Shown: positions 45,008 to 58,017 of the stretch, piece by piece
Position numbering within the stretch: the stretch's first letter is position 1
Layout of the letters: each line of letters opens with the position of its first letter
Notes under the pieces: generated by a model
Told to the model about the DNA's origin: nothing
The model's database searches: none
Seen by the model: only the letters and a program-made list of their open reading frames with translations
Source: Tubiluchus corallicola
Lineage: Eukaryota; Priapulida; Priapulimorpha; Priapulimorphida; Tubiluchidae
Direction: 5' to 3'
DNA length: 64,000 nt
Assembly: GCA_030141605.1 (NCBI GenBank)
Contig: JAQGDQ010000498.1
Location: forward strand, 62,001 to 126,000
Translations under genes and position numbers: made by a program

Positions 45008-45009
45008 GC

Positions 45010-45240
45010 AGCCACACGACATGCTCTCAAAACAGTGGCAGAAACCTTTACAAATTCACCAACAGTCCCCTTCTAGTAAGCATTATAAAACTTGAAATGC
45101 TCTGCGATATCATTTAGCTCTGGACTATAGGGGCACTCTAGTGCAGCTTTGCACTCAGCGTACATTTTATCTTTAGGCATCTGTGGTCCTACTAAATTAT
45201 TTAACAATGCACGATTGTACGATGAGTTACGAATGGTCGA
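45010..45240 (-). pseudogene. Retrotransposon gag fragment, second family
   Basis: The minus strand encodes LLNNLVGPQMPKDKMYAECK and ELNDIAEHFKFYN, with one in-frame stop. The pattern (LxxxVG...Y...LK..L.P...IxxRFKFxxR) is that of Ty3/gypsy gag. It is not continuous with the gag-protease remnant next to it. Confidence 0.5.
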
Positions 45241-45485
45241 CTACTTTTTGCCAAGATCATGATCTCAGATGCTGGTGGCAAGATAACATGTCAGGGTCAC
45301 GGGTCACAGAAACATCCAACAAACGTTTAACGGCATAATTAAACGTGTTTATTAACCCTAACATTAAAATTGGAATCAAAAGAGCTCAAACTACTATCTT
45401 AAAACGTGGTCCCGACATTAGACAAAGACATTTCTAATTAGTGGCGCACCAAGCTTTCAATGCGCAATGACAAGCACACATTTGT

Positions 45486-47522
45486 TTAATAACAGGGCTG
45501 GCCCTGACAAAAATTTTTAAGGCAAGAGATGATGGGCACTGGTACTCCGTTTCGGTATGCTATCACTGGTGCTCCTTCTACAGTCACAGCACTACGCCAA
45601 TGGATAACATTAGCTGGTCGTAAGAAATTGATACCTAAAATCATAGCATCATCGCACTCTGCTACGATGAACTGAAGCTTGACATTCCTTGTATCAGATA
45701 CAGGAATTGTAATAACAGTAGTGCCATGCACTTTCAAACTAATGCTTTGATCTGCAGCTATCAAGGTAAAGCACAAAAGTAATTCCAGCCTGCTGTGCAG
45801 CTTTTAAACTGATTAAAGAATGTGTGGAACCTCCATCTAATATAGCTAATATTTTGCTCTGACCCAGAATCAGTTTCACACCCAAGCTATCATCGCTGTT
45901 AATTTGTCTGCTTAAAGTTGCAGAAGTTGTATCAGATTTCATGGCTGTTGGAGATTTAGCTAAAGTACAGTCGTGACCTATGTGTCCCTTTTGTTTACAT
46001 GCATTACACGTGGTATAACATTTTCGTGCTTGATGACCCCTTAATCCACACTTGAAACATTTCATGCAAGCTTCTGGTGCATGCCCTGGCTTTTTGCAGT
46101 ACTTGCAAACTATGCTAGACTGAAGTGGCTTTTCGTGATGAGCAGTCTTATTAAAATGACGTCTTGCTGTAGGTTGCCGTCTCCGTTCAAGACTATTTTC
46201 TTGCTTATTAACCACACATTTCATAATGAGAACACTATTTGATTTTTTATTAGCTGCTTCGGGTGTATGAATGTCAGCTTCATGAAACTTTGTGCACAGT
46301 TCTGGTTTAAGATCCTCTAGAAACGTTGTACACAAAAACGGTCAATCACACTAGCATCAGTTATTTCAGGATTAGCCGCCTGAAATAGTTTCTTAAGATT
46401 GCTTGCATATGTGAATGGTGACTCATCTCGCTTCAGAGTTGCTGATTAAACTGGGTAAGATGCAATAACTGTGCTTGCTCAGGGCGAAAAATACACTTTA
46501 GGTTTGCTTTCAGCTGTTCATAATCATTATCTGCATCAGGTAGGGTTGTAGGAAGCCGAGTAGACCACTGAGCCAAGTAGACCACTGAGCCAAGTAGACC
46601 ACTGAGCCAAGTAGACCAAGTAAAACCGATGCGCTAAAAGTGGGCAGCCCAAGTAGGACACTAGCGATTTTTGTCGAGAATCGGTAATTTTGTCAAATTT
46701 TTGAAAATTCTGTGAAAGTTTCTTCATTTTATTAAAAATTGTGCTTGATGGTTGAGTTGTCGTCAGTTTGGCGTCATGAAAACTTGCTTGACCAGGTGTT
46801 TAACTCAGCATGCAGTACGCAGGTATTGTTTTGCGATGACTTTTGTAACTCGTTCACTCAACGAGAGTTTGTTTGGTAACAAAGCAGCTCATTTAGCAGT
46901 CTAACATTGTTCAGCAGTATGGTTATAATAGAGAAGAATTGAAACAATACTACAGGAAAATGTCAATCATTGAAGTCGTGTTATGCAGCCTGTTGTTATG
47001 AGTGCTAATGATGATGCCAAATTGATGGCTCACCACCTGATTGGATGTTACCGACTCATAAACTTGCAACGGAATTTGGAGTTTTGCAAGGACGGTTTTC
47101 TGCTGGAGACTTAGATGAGTTTTCATGGACAGTATCAGCAGACTGTTCATTGCATCTAAGTTTACGTGCCACAGTGAAGAAATTTCTGCCTCACAACCGT
47201 CTTATCAATTCGCGATCTGTCTCTAGTGTCCTACTTGGGCAGCCCAAGTAGACCAATTGGTATACTTGGCTCAGTGGTCTACTCGGCTCCCTACAAGGGT
47301 ATCTAATGTATTCTCTGCTTCACCATGCAGCAAGGCTGGCAATACTTGGAATTTCTTAGCATCATCCCAGTTATTCGCTATTGCTACTCGTTCAAATCTC
47401 TTAATAAATTTATCAAAGTCTGAACTGCCATCGAAGCTCGGTGTCTGTACTACCGGTAATGACGCTACAGGAGCTGCTGGGACTCCAGCTACATTACCAC
47501 CATCTGGCTCTTGATCGCCCAT
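45486..47522 (-). pseudogene. Ty3/gypsy-like gag-protease remnant, interrupted
   Basis: Reading from the right: 47297-47522 is a gag start (MGDQEPDGGNVAGVPAAPV, then FDKFIKRFERVAIANNWDDA). A 751-bp element (46546-47296) interrupts it. Gag resumes at about 46542 with at least one frame break near 46440 and another near 46330. 45739-46335 holds CCHC-type zinc knuckles (CKYCKKPGHAPEAC, CFKCGLRGHQARKC, CNACKQKGHIGHDC) and the protease active-site region AILDGGSTHSLIS, where the usual DTG/DSG reads DGG. A frame change then leads to 45486-45776 with the flap end AMILGINFL. No reverse transcriptase follows. The element is dead. Confidence 0.8.
46546..47296. mobile_element. 751-bp terminal-inverted-repeat element inside gag
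   Basis: Left end TTGTAGGAAGCCGAGTAGAC and right end GTCTACTCGGCTCCCTACAA are inverted. GGG flanks each side (46543-46545 and 47297-47299), and gag coding is continuous across the empty site. The left arm has four CACTGAGCCAAGTAGAC-type 17-bp units; a second inverted block, CCCAAGTAGGACACTAG, lies further in on each side. No transposase is encoded. Confidence 0.8.
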
Positions 47523-48850
47523 AATGGTATGCTATTTGCTTGCTATGTTATCTTACCATAAAATGTTATTTTCGCTAACAGTAAATGCTATTATTCATCA
47601 CCATGCCAGCTAAAAGCACCAGACGCTGCTATACCGCCAACCTGGTCCAATCATAACCATGCTTGCTATCGTCGCTGTTTCACTACTGCTTTCAAATTGC
47701 TGTTAAAACACTATAATAACATTTTATCCTTGATCTTGGATCCCTGATCCCACTGCTGTTTGTTATGGTTCTTTATTAAAAAAAGACAATTGTTTGCAAG
47801 CAACCAATACATAAATTGGATCTTGTCACGAAATTGCTTTGTTATAAAATTACGCCATTTTGCACGAGGTCTCCTCATTGCACAAATCAGCTCCATTCTA
47901 CTAATTGCCTTTACAATTTTACGTTAAGTTACCACAAGACTCTAGCAAAGCAACATATTTTATACTATATACTCACAAGTCCCTTGTGATTAGTCACTAT
48001 ATGATGATTTAGAACAGCGGAAGTAGTACACAATTCACCGCACACTGGACAGTAGTACACAATTCACCGCACAAAGGACAATGTTTGACAATAAAATTTG
48101 CTCTACCATAGGTCACCAAAACGTCAAGGTTGAGGTAATCTAAACATAAGCAAATCAAATAACCAGCTAAAAACAATGTAAATACAATTTCATACACGCT
48201 ACGTACAACCAAACCGTACTCGTATAATCAAACTACACGAATGACACCTACTGTTCAAACCCCCTGGTAGCACGTCAACCGAAACCAAACTGCGCAAAAT
48301 CTGAAGGCGCGAAATTTACAGACGTGGCTGCTACACGCGAGTTCAACAAGCAACCTGTCATGTTTCGCCCTACATTTAATAGTTCTCACATTATGCTTAT
48401 GCAACATTAAGCCCTATTCACACTGCATGTTTAATTAATTGATATGTATGATATTTAACTACTGGCAGTGATAGTTAATTGTATTATTTGTTAGGATGTG
48501 GGCGTCTATTAACAAACCCCCTTTTGAATTCCGTCTGACCCGCTCTTGTCTGCCCTATCGCGGCTATAATGCAGTGGCTAAGTCAAGGTTAACGATAGTG
48601 CACAGGTGAATAAAATTATAGCTGTTTAAGCGAGTGGCTTCTCGATGAACTTCGTTCAACACTGTTTAGATATAGACAGCAACTTGAAACAGAACGAGAC
48701 AGGTCGTTTACTTGTCTCTGTGAGAGACAAAGGCTTTGTTATTAATACTGTAGTTGTCAATTTCTGAAAGCTTCTGACACTTTTAGTCTTGTCCATAACA
48801 TTCGACAACTGATGTGGGGACACTTTAACACAAGTTAAAGTTCAGTTACC
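47523..48850. other. Upstream flank of the gag remnant, possibly LTR
   Basis: No coding sequence recognised. A duplicated block AGTAGTACACAATTCACCGC occurs at 48025 and 48052. The 5' LTR of the gypsy element should be here but its ends cannot be fixed without a second copy. Confidence 0.35.
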
Positions 48851-48859
48851 TGCAACTCG

Positions 48860-49385
48860 CTTCTAATTGTGTTAGACATACTTGGCTCTTATGGGGCTCT
48901 ACTTCTATGCTGCGTGTTTTGCCTGTTAAAACCCATCCAAACATTGTCTCAGCCGCTACTGGACCTGTTTCACTTCTCCGAATATTTCCTGTTACTATGT
49001 GCCACTAATTATCGGGTCCGATTAGAATGTTAACTGGCAATGGTGTATAATGACCTTGAATGCCATCTGCCAAGGACAACCCATTGAGGTGAACCCATTT
49101 GATCATTTCCGAAGTAAAATCTTACTTCACTAATGGGGCACAAATCTTCCTCGCAGCGATGGCAGTGACAGTTACACAGCTGTCCTGATTTACAGTCGAA
49201 CATAACTTCACTTTCACTTCATTGCGAATAGTCGGTGCCGATGACTGTTCACCAAATGTTGTTATTGCTAAGCTCTGTTTTCCGAGGATACAACAAGCAG
49301 GTTTTGCTGCTAAAATCTTCCTGTATGTATGATAATTCGCTTCCTTGGTCTAATCAAATCCGTATATCCTTCTGTGACAGCGTGT
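48860..49385 (-). pseudogene. BEL/Pao peptidase fragment
   Basis: Minus strand: QGSELSYIQEDF, then in another frame SLAITTFGEQSSAPTIRNEV and LADGIQGHYTPLPVNILIGP, ending ETGPVAAETMFGWVLTG. These match the DUF1758 aspartic peptidase of BEL/Pao elements, with frame breaks and stops. Confidence 0.7.
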
Positions 49386-49389
49386 CTAA

Positions 49390-50580
49390 GAAAATGTTAA
49401 ATTGATGTTAGGATGTTTTGCCAAGCAGTCCCACTGTCACGAGTTATACCTTGATTGACCAAAATATAGCAAAATTAGCACATGAGTCCGTGTATGACAG
49501 TATGAACAATGCTTTAGGTTTATACCTTAATTCTCTAGGAATACAATTACCCAAACAACAGGATTTTTAACAATAATAATAATAATGAGGATATTTAATT
49601 ATTTTCGATTCACGCAGAAAAAAACTAATGCCGGCGTAAAAAGTTCTTTTGTAAACAAACACTTTGGAACGCAATAATAGTTAACGTGACAATATAGAAA
49701 TGGTTCACATAATCAATACGAATGTTTCAAAAATACTCAACTGGATAAACCTAATAAAATTTAGCATTTTTTTTACTCAACTTTACGGTGGCTGGGCCCA
49801 GCATAACTCTCCAGGGAGATGGATACCATCAGCAATGCTCCTACCACGTATTCGCCCGAATACCACGTTTCCTCGTTTCCAACCACGAATCGTACCAAGT
49901 TTCCTACCACGTTACCCAATATTGCTGCCAGGACACGTCTGCCAAAACCATCAGCTCCTATGTCTCCAACAAATGACGATTGACTCCTCTAGACGGTACT
50001 GCACCGGATAATGACATTAAGCAACCAAACTGGAATTCAGTCTCCATAAGAGGAAGAGTTTAATGACAAGCATTCTGTACGGGAAACAACAGAGGTGTTC
50101 TATCCTGGATGGCTTCCACTGGTATTACCATCAAGAAACACAATCGGAGGTTACGTGAATAAACAAGTTTCTTTCCAAAGCCTCTCTAACCAATAACCAA
50201 ATTGCCCATGAGGTGGCTTTCACTTTCGAGGCATACACACATGTTCAAAACTGGCAACATGCTATCAACAAAAATAAGCTCTTTTTACTTTGAGCAACAA
50301 AACCAGATAGACCACGAAACTAGGCCAATACCTGGCCAGGTAGGTAAATTTGGTCATGTGACCCAGGCTCTGGTCATTCAAGCCTGTAAAGTGCTTCCAT
50401 TTAATGCTACAAAAAAAATCAACTGGCAACAAAAATCACAAGTCTAACAAAACGTATTAACAATCATGGCAATCAATGTTATACCAATAATAATGAAACA
50501 TTTTGGATTGTCATCAAAAATACATTAATAAAAAATAAGTCAATCAATTATTAGTAGCGCATCACCATGGACGGCTTCGG
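49390..50580. other. About 1.2 kb interruption within the BEL/Pao peptidase
   Basis: The peptidase start (AILQTAIVDAIGMHGTKV, ending near 50580) and its active-site part (near 49385) should be adjacent. The intervening sequence has no recognised coding content or clean inverted ends. It may be an insertion or a rearrangement. Confidence 0.45.
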
Positions 50581-50582
50581 TC

Positions 50583-51330
50583 GTCACACCTTCGTTCCAT
50601 GCATACCGATGGCATCTACAATTGCTGTTTGTAGTATGGCCTTGCGACCTCTATCTGACTTTGTCTGAGCTGAGTCATTAGTCTTCAATGTTGCAGATAC
50701 AACACCAACTGTTGTAGATACAGTTTCGCTACCTGACTTCTTTTCAGGGTTCTCAGCCGTTCCGATGTTCTTTTCACAGAATGTAGCATTGTATGATGCA
50801 TCTTCATCAACACTCGACATCTGTTTTTGCTTTTACAATCTCGAACACGATGGTCTTTTAAGCAGTTGAAACACAGCTGCATTTCTTTTACCTTGTTGAT
50901 TCGTTTCTCTATGTCTAAATGCTGCAGCACCGGACAAGCCACAGCCCAGTGTGAACTTGACTTGCAGATGTTGCACGCCATCTCTCGTCTATGATATGGT
51001 TCGTTATCTCGCACTCTGGTGTGAAATGCCCTTACAGTAGGCTGTTTTATGTATGGTTTATCGTCTTTTGTCGATTCATGTTGTTGCAAACACTCATGTC
51101 CGAATGCTGAACGAGATTGTTGCACATATTCCCGTGACTCTACCTCACGCCTTGCAAACTTTAGCAAATCGTCTACTGTTGCACCCTCTACCTGTTCCAG
51201 CTTGGCAAATTCTAAACATATATCTTCAGGCAAGAGATGCTAAAAAGAGCACCAAAAGAGTACCTTTCTGCTGTAACTCCTGCTTTTAAACCACATACGT
51301 TAATTTCTAGTTTTCAAAGGTTGTCATTGA
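50583..51330 (-). pseudogene. BEL/Pao gag C-terminus and peptidase start
   Basis: Minus strand: INVCGLKAGVTAERYSFGAL near 51290, then LPEDICLEFAKLEQ, the zinc-knuckle region CNICKSSSHWAVACPVLQHL and CFNCLKDHRVRDCKSKNRC, and HHTMLH. After a frame change it continues to the peptidase start. The order gag-knuckles-DUF1758 defines BEL/Pao. The gag N-terminus is missing. Confidence 0.8.
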
Positions 51331-51612
51331 TTATGGTATAAATAGTGTCCTAAGAACCAGAAATGCGGCGATGACTTCCAGAACAGAACAATTTACGTCC
51401 AGTGAACATTGAATGATTGAGATGACGGAGCAATGGACCAGTACAGAGGAATTATCCATAATTCGTGACTGATATACGAATCGGTTACATAATCTGTTAA
51501 ACCAGCAATCACCACGCAAGATGCAAGAATTAAGAATGCAGCTATGCACAGAAATTTGCCACTTTCTCACGTCAGTGAAATTGGCTCAGAAAAAGAATTT
51601 ATCACATGTGTT

Positions 51613-52190
51613 TCAGCGGCCGTATATATCAATTATTTGCTCCATCTTATTGGCCATTACGCAGTTGGTCACCTGATGCTCAATGTTCAGTACGGCCAAG
51701 TTAGAGACACGTGCCTGCCGCATTATATTTCTCAAGTATGTTTTCAAACGGCGAAGGGTACTGAAGGAGCATTCGGCGGAACAAGACGTTGCCGGAACAG
51801 ACACTAAAATTATGACAACCTTCGAAAAAGTTGGAAGTATAGACATGATGGAGTGTTCATGCATGTAATCAACAATGTCAGCTGCAGTTTTGAAATCAGT
51901 GCTGTCGTTTCTGATATAATTAAGAAAAATTGATTTTTCCAATTGGAGCAAATCACTGTCGAGACTGTAATAGTGACTTACAGTCAAGTAACTGTCCGTC
52001 TCTGATTTTTTATTAATTACAATATCCCTGACAGCACACAGAATTTCCAAAGCCCTTCCTTTGAACCTATTCGTCATCTCGCCGATAGCGCGATCCAGAC
52101 TTGCATAGAAGATATTGATCCGAAAATGATCTTCAACTAATTGTTCTTGTATCAGCTTGTCAGGCACTTCACCTATCAGCACTTAGTGTC
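51613..52190 (-). pseudogene. hAT transposase C-terminal (dimerisation) domain
   Basis: Encodes LPTFSKVVIILVSVPATSCS and AECSFSTLRRLKTYLRN with VLNIEHQVTNCVMANKMEQI, the signature of the hAT C-terminal dimerisation region of ZMYM1-like transposases. It directly follows unit 1 of the array, but about 200 central residues expected between the two are missing. Confidence 0.85.
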
Positions 52191-52285
52191 GTCTTGATGG
52201 TACTCAACAGCGTGGTAGGCTCGCTTCTCTGAATGAGAACTGTGTGTCCTCTATGAGTGGTTTAACAAAGTTGCTTTGTCCAGCT

Positions 52286-53082
52286 TCAGCCACATATTTT
52301 ATGCACATTGCACAATGACAGTTGTTCCATCCTGCTAACATCAGTAGTCTCATCTGATAGCAAGAGAATATCTTTACATCTCAGATGCAGTAATTCAATA
52401 AGATTTCTTCGGTTTACGTCAGATGCATTGGATATTGTTTTCCTGTCTTCTATATGACCGCACTGCGCTATGTTCTGCTGCGCTGTGAAAACCAATGATT
52501 CTATTAGCACACACAGATACTCACAATTTTTTCGCACCATGTCTTTGTGGTTTTTATCCATCTGAATGAGAATTGAAGTTTCTTTCCTTTTGTTGGCTTC
52601 TGTCATCAACCATTTTGTCATAGCCATTTTATGCACTTCAGAACGAGAATACTTTAAGAGCCATTCCGGCTTTTTCTAGTTTTTGAAGATGAAGGATTTA
52701 TCGTCTATATATCGACTGCACGGGAAACAAACTACGTGGGATTTAGCCAGGTCGTAACTGATCCATGGATACATCTTGTACCACTCTCGACGAAGTCTCG
52801 TGGGTACTTATCACCAGCAAATGTTTTGGGACCATATTCATCCAGAATTGGTTGTAATGGGCAGTCGGTTAGATCTGTTTGTTCTAGTTGTCCGGGTGGG
52901 TCCATTACTGGTTCTGTGGGATATGCACATTCACTATTGTCGTCATCGCTGTGGACACTGGTGCTAGGAGAAATCGGCTGAGTGTTTCCTCCAAATGTCA
53001 AGTCTTCCAACCGCCATGATACGAGACCGCCTTCAATGTTGAAGCAAGTGGTGGCCATTTCATCTATAAATGCACATGTCAT
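52286..53082 (-). pseudogene. hAT N-terminal fragment, unit 1
   Basis: Two ORFs in different frames: 52732-53082 and 52286-52636. An extra stop interrupts FKN-KKPEW. Lacks the 125-bp block. Confidence 0.85.
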
Positions 53083-53504
53083 ATTTTAATGTAAGCACCT
53101 CAACTAAAAATGAACTTTGCTTGCATTAAAAATTCTATTTTAGCAGATTTAAAGTTTCACACTTACCGACTTGGAAGCTTATTCAGATTGCAAAAGAATG
53201 CTAGCTGACCTATCATCGTTCTTGCCTGTTTTTCAAGTTGTTATGTAAATAAACGTTCTAATAGACAAAAAGACAACAAACGAAAACGACACAACGGCCA
53301 ATTAATTTTGTAAAACTTTAACACAACACAGATTGCTGTACATTTAACTTTAATGTCTACAAAATGATTGAAAGCTTAAAAATCAAATCGTACAATTATA
53401 TAAAAATAAATACCATATACAAGTTTTATCACAATATAAAAAAGCAGCTGAATGAGAACTGTGTGTCCTCTATGAGTGGTTTAACAAAGTTGCTTTGTCC
53501 AGCT

Positions 53505-54301
53505 TCAGCCACATATTTTATGCACATTGCACAATGACAGTTGTTCCATCCTGCTAACATCAGTAGTCTCATCTGATAGCAAGAGAATATCTTTACATCT
53601 CAGATGCAGTAATTCAATAAGATTTCTTCGGTTTACGTCAGATGCATTGGATATTGTTTTCCTGTCTTCTATATGACCGCACTGCGCTATGTTCTGCTGC
53701 GCTGTGAAAACCAATGATTCTATTAGCACACACAGATACTCACAATTTTTTCGCACCATGTCTTTGTGGTTTTTATCCATCTGAATGAGAATTGAAGTTT
53801 CTTTCCTTTTGTTGGCTTCTGTCATCAACCATTTTGTCATAGCCATTTTATGCACTTCAGAACGAGAATACTTTAAGAGCCATTCCGGCTTTTTCTAGTT
53901 TTTGAAGATGAAGAATTTATCGTCTATATATCGACTGCACGGGAAACAAACTACGTGGGATTTAGCCAGGTCGTAGCTGATCCATGGATACATCTTGTAC
54001 CACTCTCGACGAAGTCTCGTGGGTACTTATCACCAGCAAATGTTTTGGGACCATATTCATCCAGAATTGGTTGTAATGGGCAGTCGGTTAGATCTGTTTG
54101 TTCTAGTTGTCCGGGTGGGTCCATTACTGGTTCTGTGGGATATGCACATTCACTATTGTCGTCATCGCTGTGGACACTGGTGCTAGGAGAAATCGGCTGA
54201 GTGTTTCCTCCAAATGTCAAGTCTTCCAACCGCCATGATACGAGATCGCCTTCAATGTTGAAGCAAGTGGTGGCCATTTCATCTATAAATGCACATGTCA
54301 T
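53505..54301 (-). pseudogene. hAT N-terminal fragment, unit 2
   Basis: Nearly identical to unit 1; differences include Gly to Asp in NIEGDLVSWR and Val to Ala near the C-terminal end of the first ORF. Confidence 0.85.
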
Positions 54302-54723
54302 ATTTTAATGTAAGCACCTCAACTAAAAATGAACTTTGCTTGCATTAAAAATTCTATTTTAGCAGATTTAAAGTTTCACACTTACCGACTTGGAAGCTTA
54401 TTCAGATTGCAAAAGAATGCTAGCTGACCTATCATCGTTCTTGCCTGTTTTTCAAGTTGTTATGTAAATAAACGTTCTAATAGACAAAAAGACAACAAAC
54501 GAAAACGACACAACGGCCAATTAATTTTGTAAAACTTTAACACAACACAGATTGCTGTACATTTAACTTTAATGTCTACAAAATGATTGAAAGCTTAAAA
54601 ATCAAATCGTACAATTATATAAAAATAAATACCATATACAAGTTTTATCACAATATAAAAAAGCAGCTGAATGAGAACTGTGTGTCCTCTATGAGTGGCT
54701 TAACAAGGTTGTTTTGTTCAGCT

Positions 54724-55654
54724 TCAGCCACATATCTTATGCACATTGCACAATGACAATTGTTCCATCCTGCTAACATTCGAAGTCTCGTCAACTATGA
54801 TACTGTACAGCCCATTTTCTCGAATTTCATTAGTGATGTGATCGTGCACCATTTTCCCAACTATTTCCAACAGTTCATTCTGTGGTGCAGGAGATATCCA
54901 TTGGGCATGCTGATCAAGTTTTGAGCACAATTTGTCTGATAGCAAGAGAATATCTTTACATCTCAGTTGCAGTCATTCAATAAGATTTCTTTGGTTTACA
55001 TCAGATGCATTGGATATTGTTTTCCTGTCTTCTATATGACCACACTGCGCTATGTTCTGCTGCGCTGTGAAAACTAATGATTCTATTAGCACACACAGAT
55101 ACTCACAATTTTTTCGCACCATGTCTTTATGGTTTTTATCCATCTGAATGAGAATTGAAGTTTCTTTCGTTTTGTTGGCTTCTGTCATCAACCATTTTGT
55201 CATAGCCATTTTATGCACTTCAGAACGGGAATGCTTTAAGAGACGTTCCGGTTTTTGAAGATGAAGGATTTATCGTCCATATATCGACTGCACGGGAAAC
55301 AAACTACGTGGGATTTAGCCAGATCGTAGCTGATCCATGGATACATCTTGTACCACTCTCGACAAAGTCTCGTGGGTACTTATCACCAGCAAATGTTTTG
55401 GGACCATATTCATCCAGAATTGGTTGTAATGGGCAGTCGGTTAGATCTGTTTGTTCTAGTTGTCCGGGTGGGTCCATTACTGGTTCTGTGGGATATGCAC
55501 ATTCACTATTGTCGTCATCGCTGTGGACACTGGTGCTAGGAGAAATCGGCTGAGTGTTTCCTCCAAATGTCAAGTCTTCCAACCGCCATGATACGAGATC
55601 GCCTTCAATGTTGAAGCAAGTGGTGGCCATTTCATCTATAAATGCACATGTCAT
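54724..55654 (-). pseudogene. hAT N-terminal fragment, unit 3
   Basis: Retains the block with MVHDHITNEIRENGLYSIIV. Three ORFs in changing frames. Confidence 0.85.
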
Positions 55655-56139
55655 ATTTTAATGTAAGCACCTCAACTAAAAATGAACTTTGCTTGCATTA
55701 AAAATTCTATTTTAGCAGATTTAAAGTTTCACACTTACCGACTTGGAAGCTTATTCAGATTGCAAAAGAATGCTAGCTGACCTATCATCGTTCTTGCCTG
55801 TTTTTCAAGTTGTTATGTAAATAAACGTTCTAATAGACAAAAAGACAACAAACGAAAACGACACAACGGCCAATTAATTTTGTAAAACTTTAACACAACA
55901 CAGATTACTGTACATTTAACTTTAGTGTCTACAAAATGATTGAAAGCTTAAAAATCAAATCGTACAATTATATAAAAATAAATACCATATACAAGTTTTA
56001 TCACAATATAAAAAAGCAGCTGATTTCAGAAAACGTAAAATTATCTCCTCAAAATTGAGATTTTTGCTACAATCAATGGGTAAGAGGTTAACAAAGCAAA
56101 ATATTAATATTGAAGGAACTTCGTAATCTCTTCCAAGGT

Positions 56140-56420
56140 TTTCAGATGGAGAGATCGTTCCTATAACGCTTATCGCATTACCTCTTTGACAAACGCAGGC
56201 ACATGGAATTCGCATTACCTCTTCCGAGGCACATTGAATTCGCTTATATAATGTACAAAGGAAATTTTCACCTTCATTGTCAAAGGTGCCAAAAGTTTCA
56301 ATAGCAACTGGCACAAAATTCAAAGTTGGCAAAAGATTGCTGTATTTCATATACAAAAGGAAAGTCCCAGCAGCTTGAGGGGCCAACAAGTTGGAATCGT
56401 TTGTTAAAAAAAACCTCGCA
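56140..56420 (-). mobile_element. LINE-type reverse-transcriptase C-terminal fragment between hAT units
   Basis: Encodes LNFVPVAIETFGTFDNEGEN and CQRGNAISVIGTI, which resemble the FVPxAxETxG...QRGNAxxxxGT signature at the C-terminus of some LINE-like reverse-transcriptase ORFs. Frame breaks are present. Confidence 0.6.
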
Positions 56421-56522
56421 GCGACGGAATGAGATCAAGCATGAAGATAGATTTTTCTGAAGAAACTGGTGGACCGGCTTCGGTCCTATTATTCCCTGCA
56501 GCCGACTAATCTTCTTGTGGAT

Positions 56523-56672
56523 TTCCAACAGTTCATTCTGTGGTGCAGGAGATATCCATTGGGCATGCTGAGTGTTTCCTCCAAATGTCAAGTCTTCCAA
56601 CCACCATGATAGGAGATCGCCTTCAATGTTGAAGCAAGTGGTGGCCATTTCATCTATAAATGCACATGTCAT
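56523..56672 (-). pseudogene. hAT fragment with internal deletion
   Basis: TTCATTCTGTGGTGCAGGAG joins directly to GTGTTTCCTCCAAATGTCAA at a shared GCTGA, deleting most of a unit. The remainder up to 57040 is a normal unit leader. Confidence 0.8.
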
Positions 56673-57094
56673 ATTTTAATGTAAGCACCTCAACTAAAAA
56701 TGAACTTTGCTTGCATTAAAAATTCTGTTTTAGCAGATTTAAAGTTTCACACTTACCGACTTGGAAGCTTATTCAGATTGCAAAAGAATGCTAGCTGACC
56801 TATCATCGTTCTTGCCTGTTTTTCAAGTTGTTATGTAAATAAACGTTCTAATAGACAAAAAGACAACAAACGAAAACGACACAACGGCCAATTAATTTTG
56901 TAAAACTTTAACACAACACAGATTGCTGTACATTTAACTTTAATGTCTACAAAATGATTGAAAGCTTAAAAATCAAATCGTACAATTATATAAAAATAAA
57001 TACCATATACAAGTTTTATCACAATATAAAAAAGCAGCTGAATGAGAACTGTGTGTCCTCTATGAGTGGCTTAACAAGGTTGTTTTGTTCAGCT

Positions 57095-58017
57095 TCAGCC
57101 ACATATCTTATGCACATTGCACAATGACAGTTGTTCCATCCTGCTAACATCCGAAGTCTCGTCAACTATGATACTGTACAGCCCATTTTCTCGAATTTTA
57201 TTAGTGATGTGATCGTGCACCATTTTCCCAACTATTTCCAACAGTTCATTCTGTGGTGCAGGAGATATCCATTGGGCATGCTGATCAGGTTTTGAGCACA
57301 ATTTGTCTGATAGCAAGAGAATATCTTTACATCTCAGATGCAGTCATTCAATAAGATTTCTTCGGTTTACGTCAGATGCATTGGATATTGTTTTCCTGTC
57401 TTCTATATGACCGCACTGCGCTATGTTCTGCTGCGCTGTGAAAACCAATGATTCTATTAGCACACACAGATACTCACAATTTTTTCGCACCATGTCTTTG
57501 TGGTTTCTATCCATCTGAATGAGAATTGAAGTTTCTTTCGTTTTGTTGGCTTCTGTCATCAACCATTTTGTCATAGCCATTTTATGCACTTCAGAACGAG
57601 AATGCTTTAAGAGACGTTCCGGCTTTTTCCAGTTTTTGAAGATGAAGGATTTATGGTCCATATATCGACTGCACGGGAAACAAACTACATGGGATTTAGC
57701 CAGATCGTAGCTGATCCATGGATACTTCTTGTACCACTTTCGACGAAGTCTCGTGGGTACTTATCTCCAGCAAATGTTTTGGGACTATATTCATCCAGAA
57801 TTCTTTGTAATGGACAGTCGGTTAGATCTGTTTGTTCTAGTTGTCCAGGTGGGTCCATTACTGGTTCTGTGGGATATGCACATTCACTATTGTCGTCATG
57901 AGGAGAAATCGGCTGAGTGTTTCCTCCAAATGTCAAGTCTTCCAACCGCCATGATACGAGATCGCCTTCAATGTTGAAGCAAGTGGTGGCCATTTCATCT
58001 ATAAATGCACATGTCAT
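57095..58017 (-). pseudogene. hAT N-terminal fragment, unit 4
   Basis: As unit 3, but with an 18-bp loss in the serine-rich segment (ISPHDDNSECAY) and an intact VHKMAM-preceding ORF including FIFKNWKKPERLLKHSRSEV. Confidence 0.85.
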
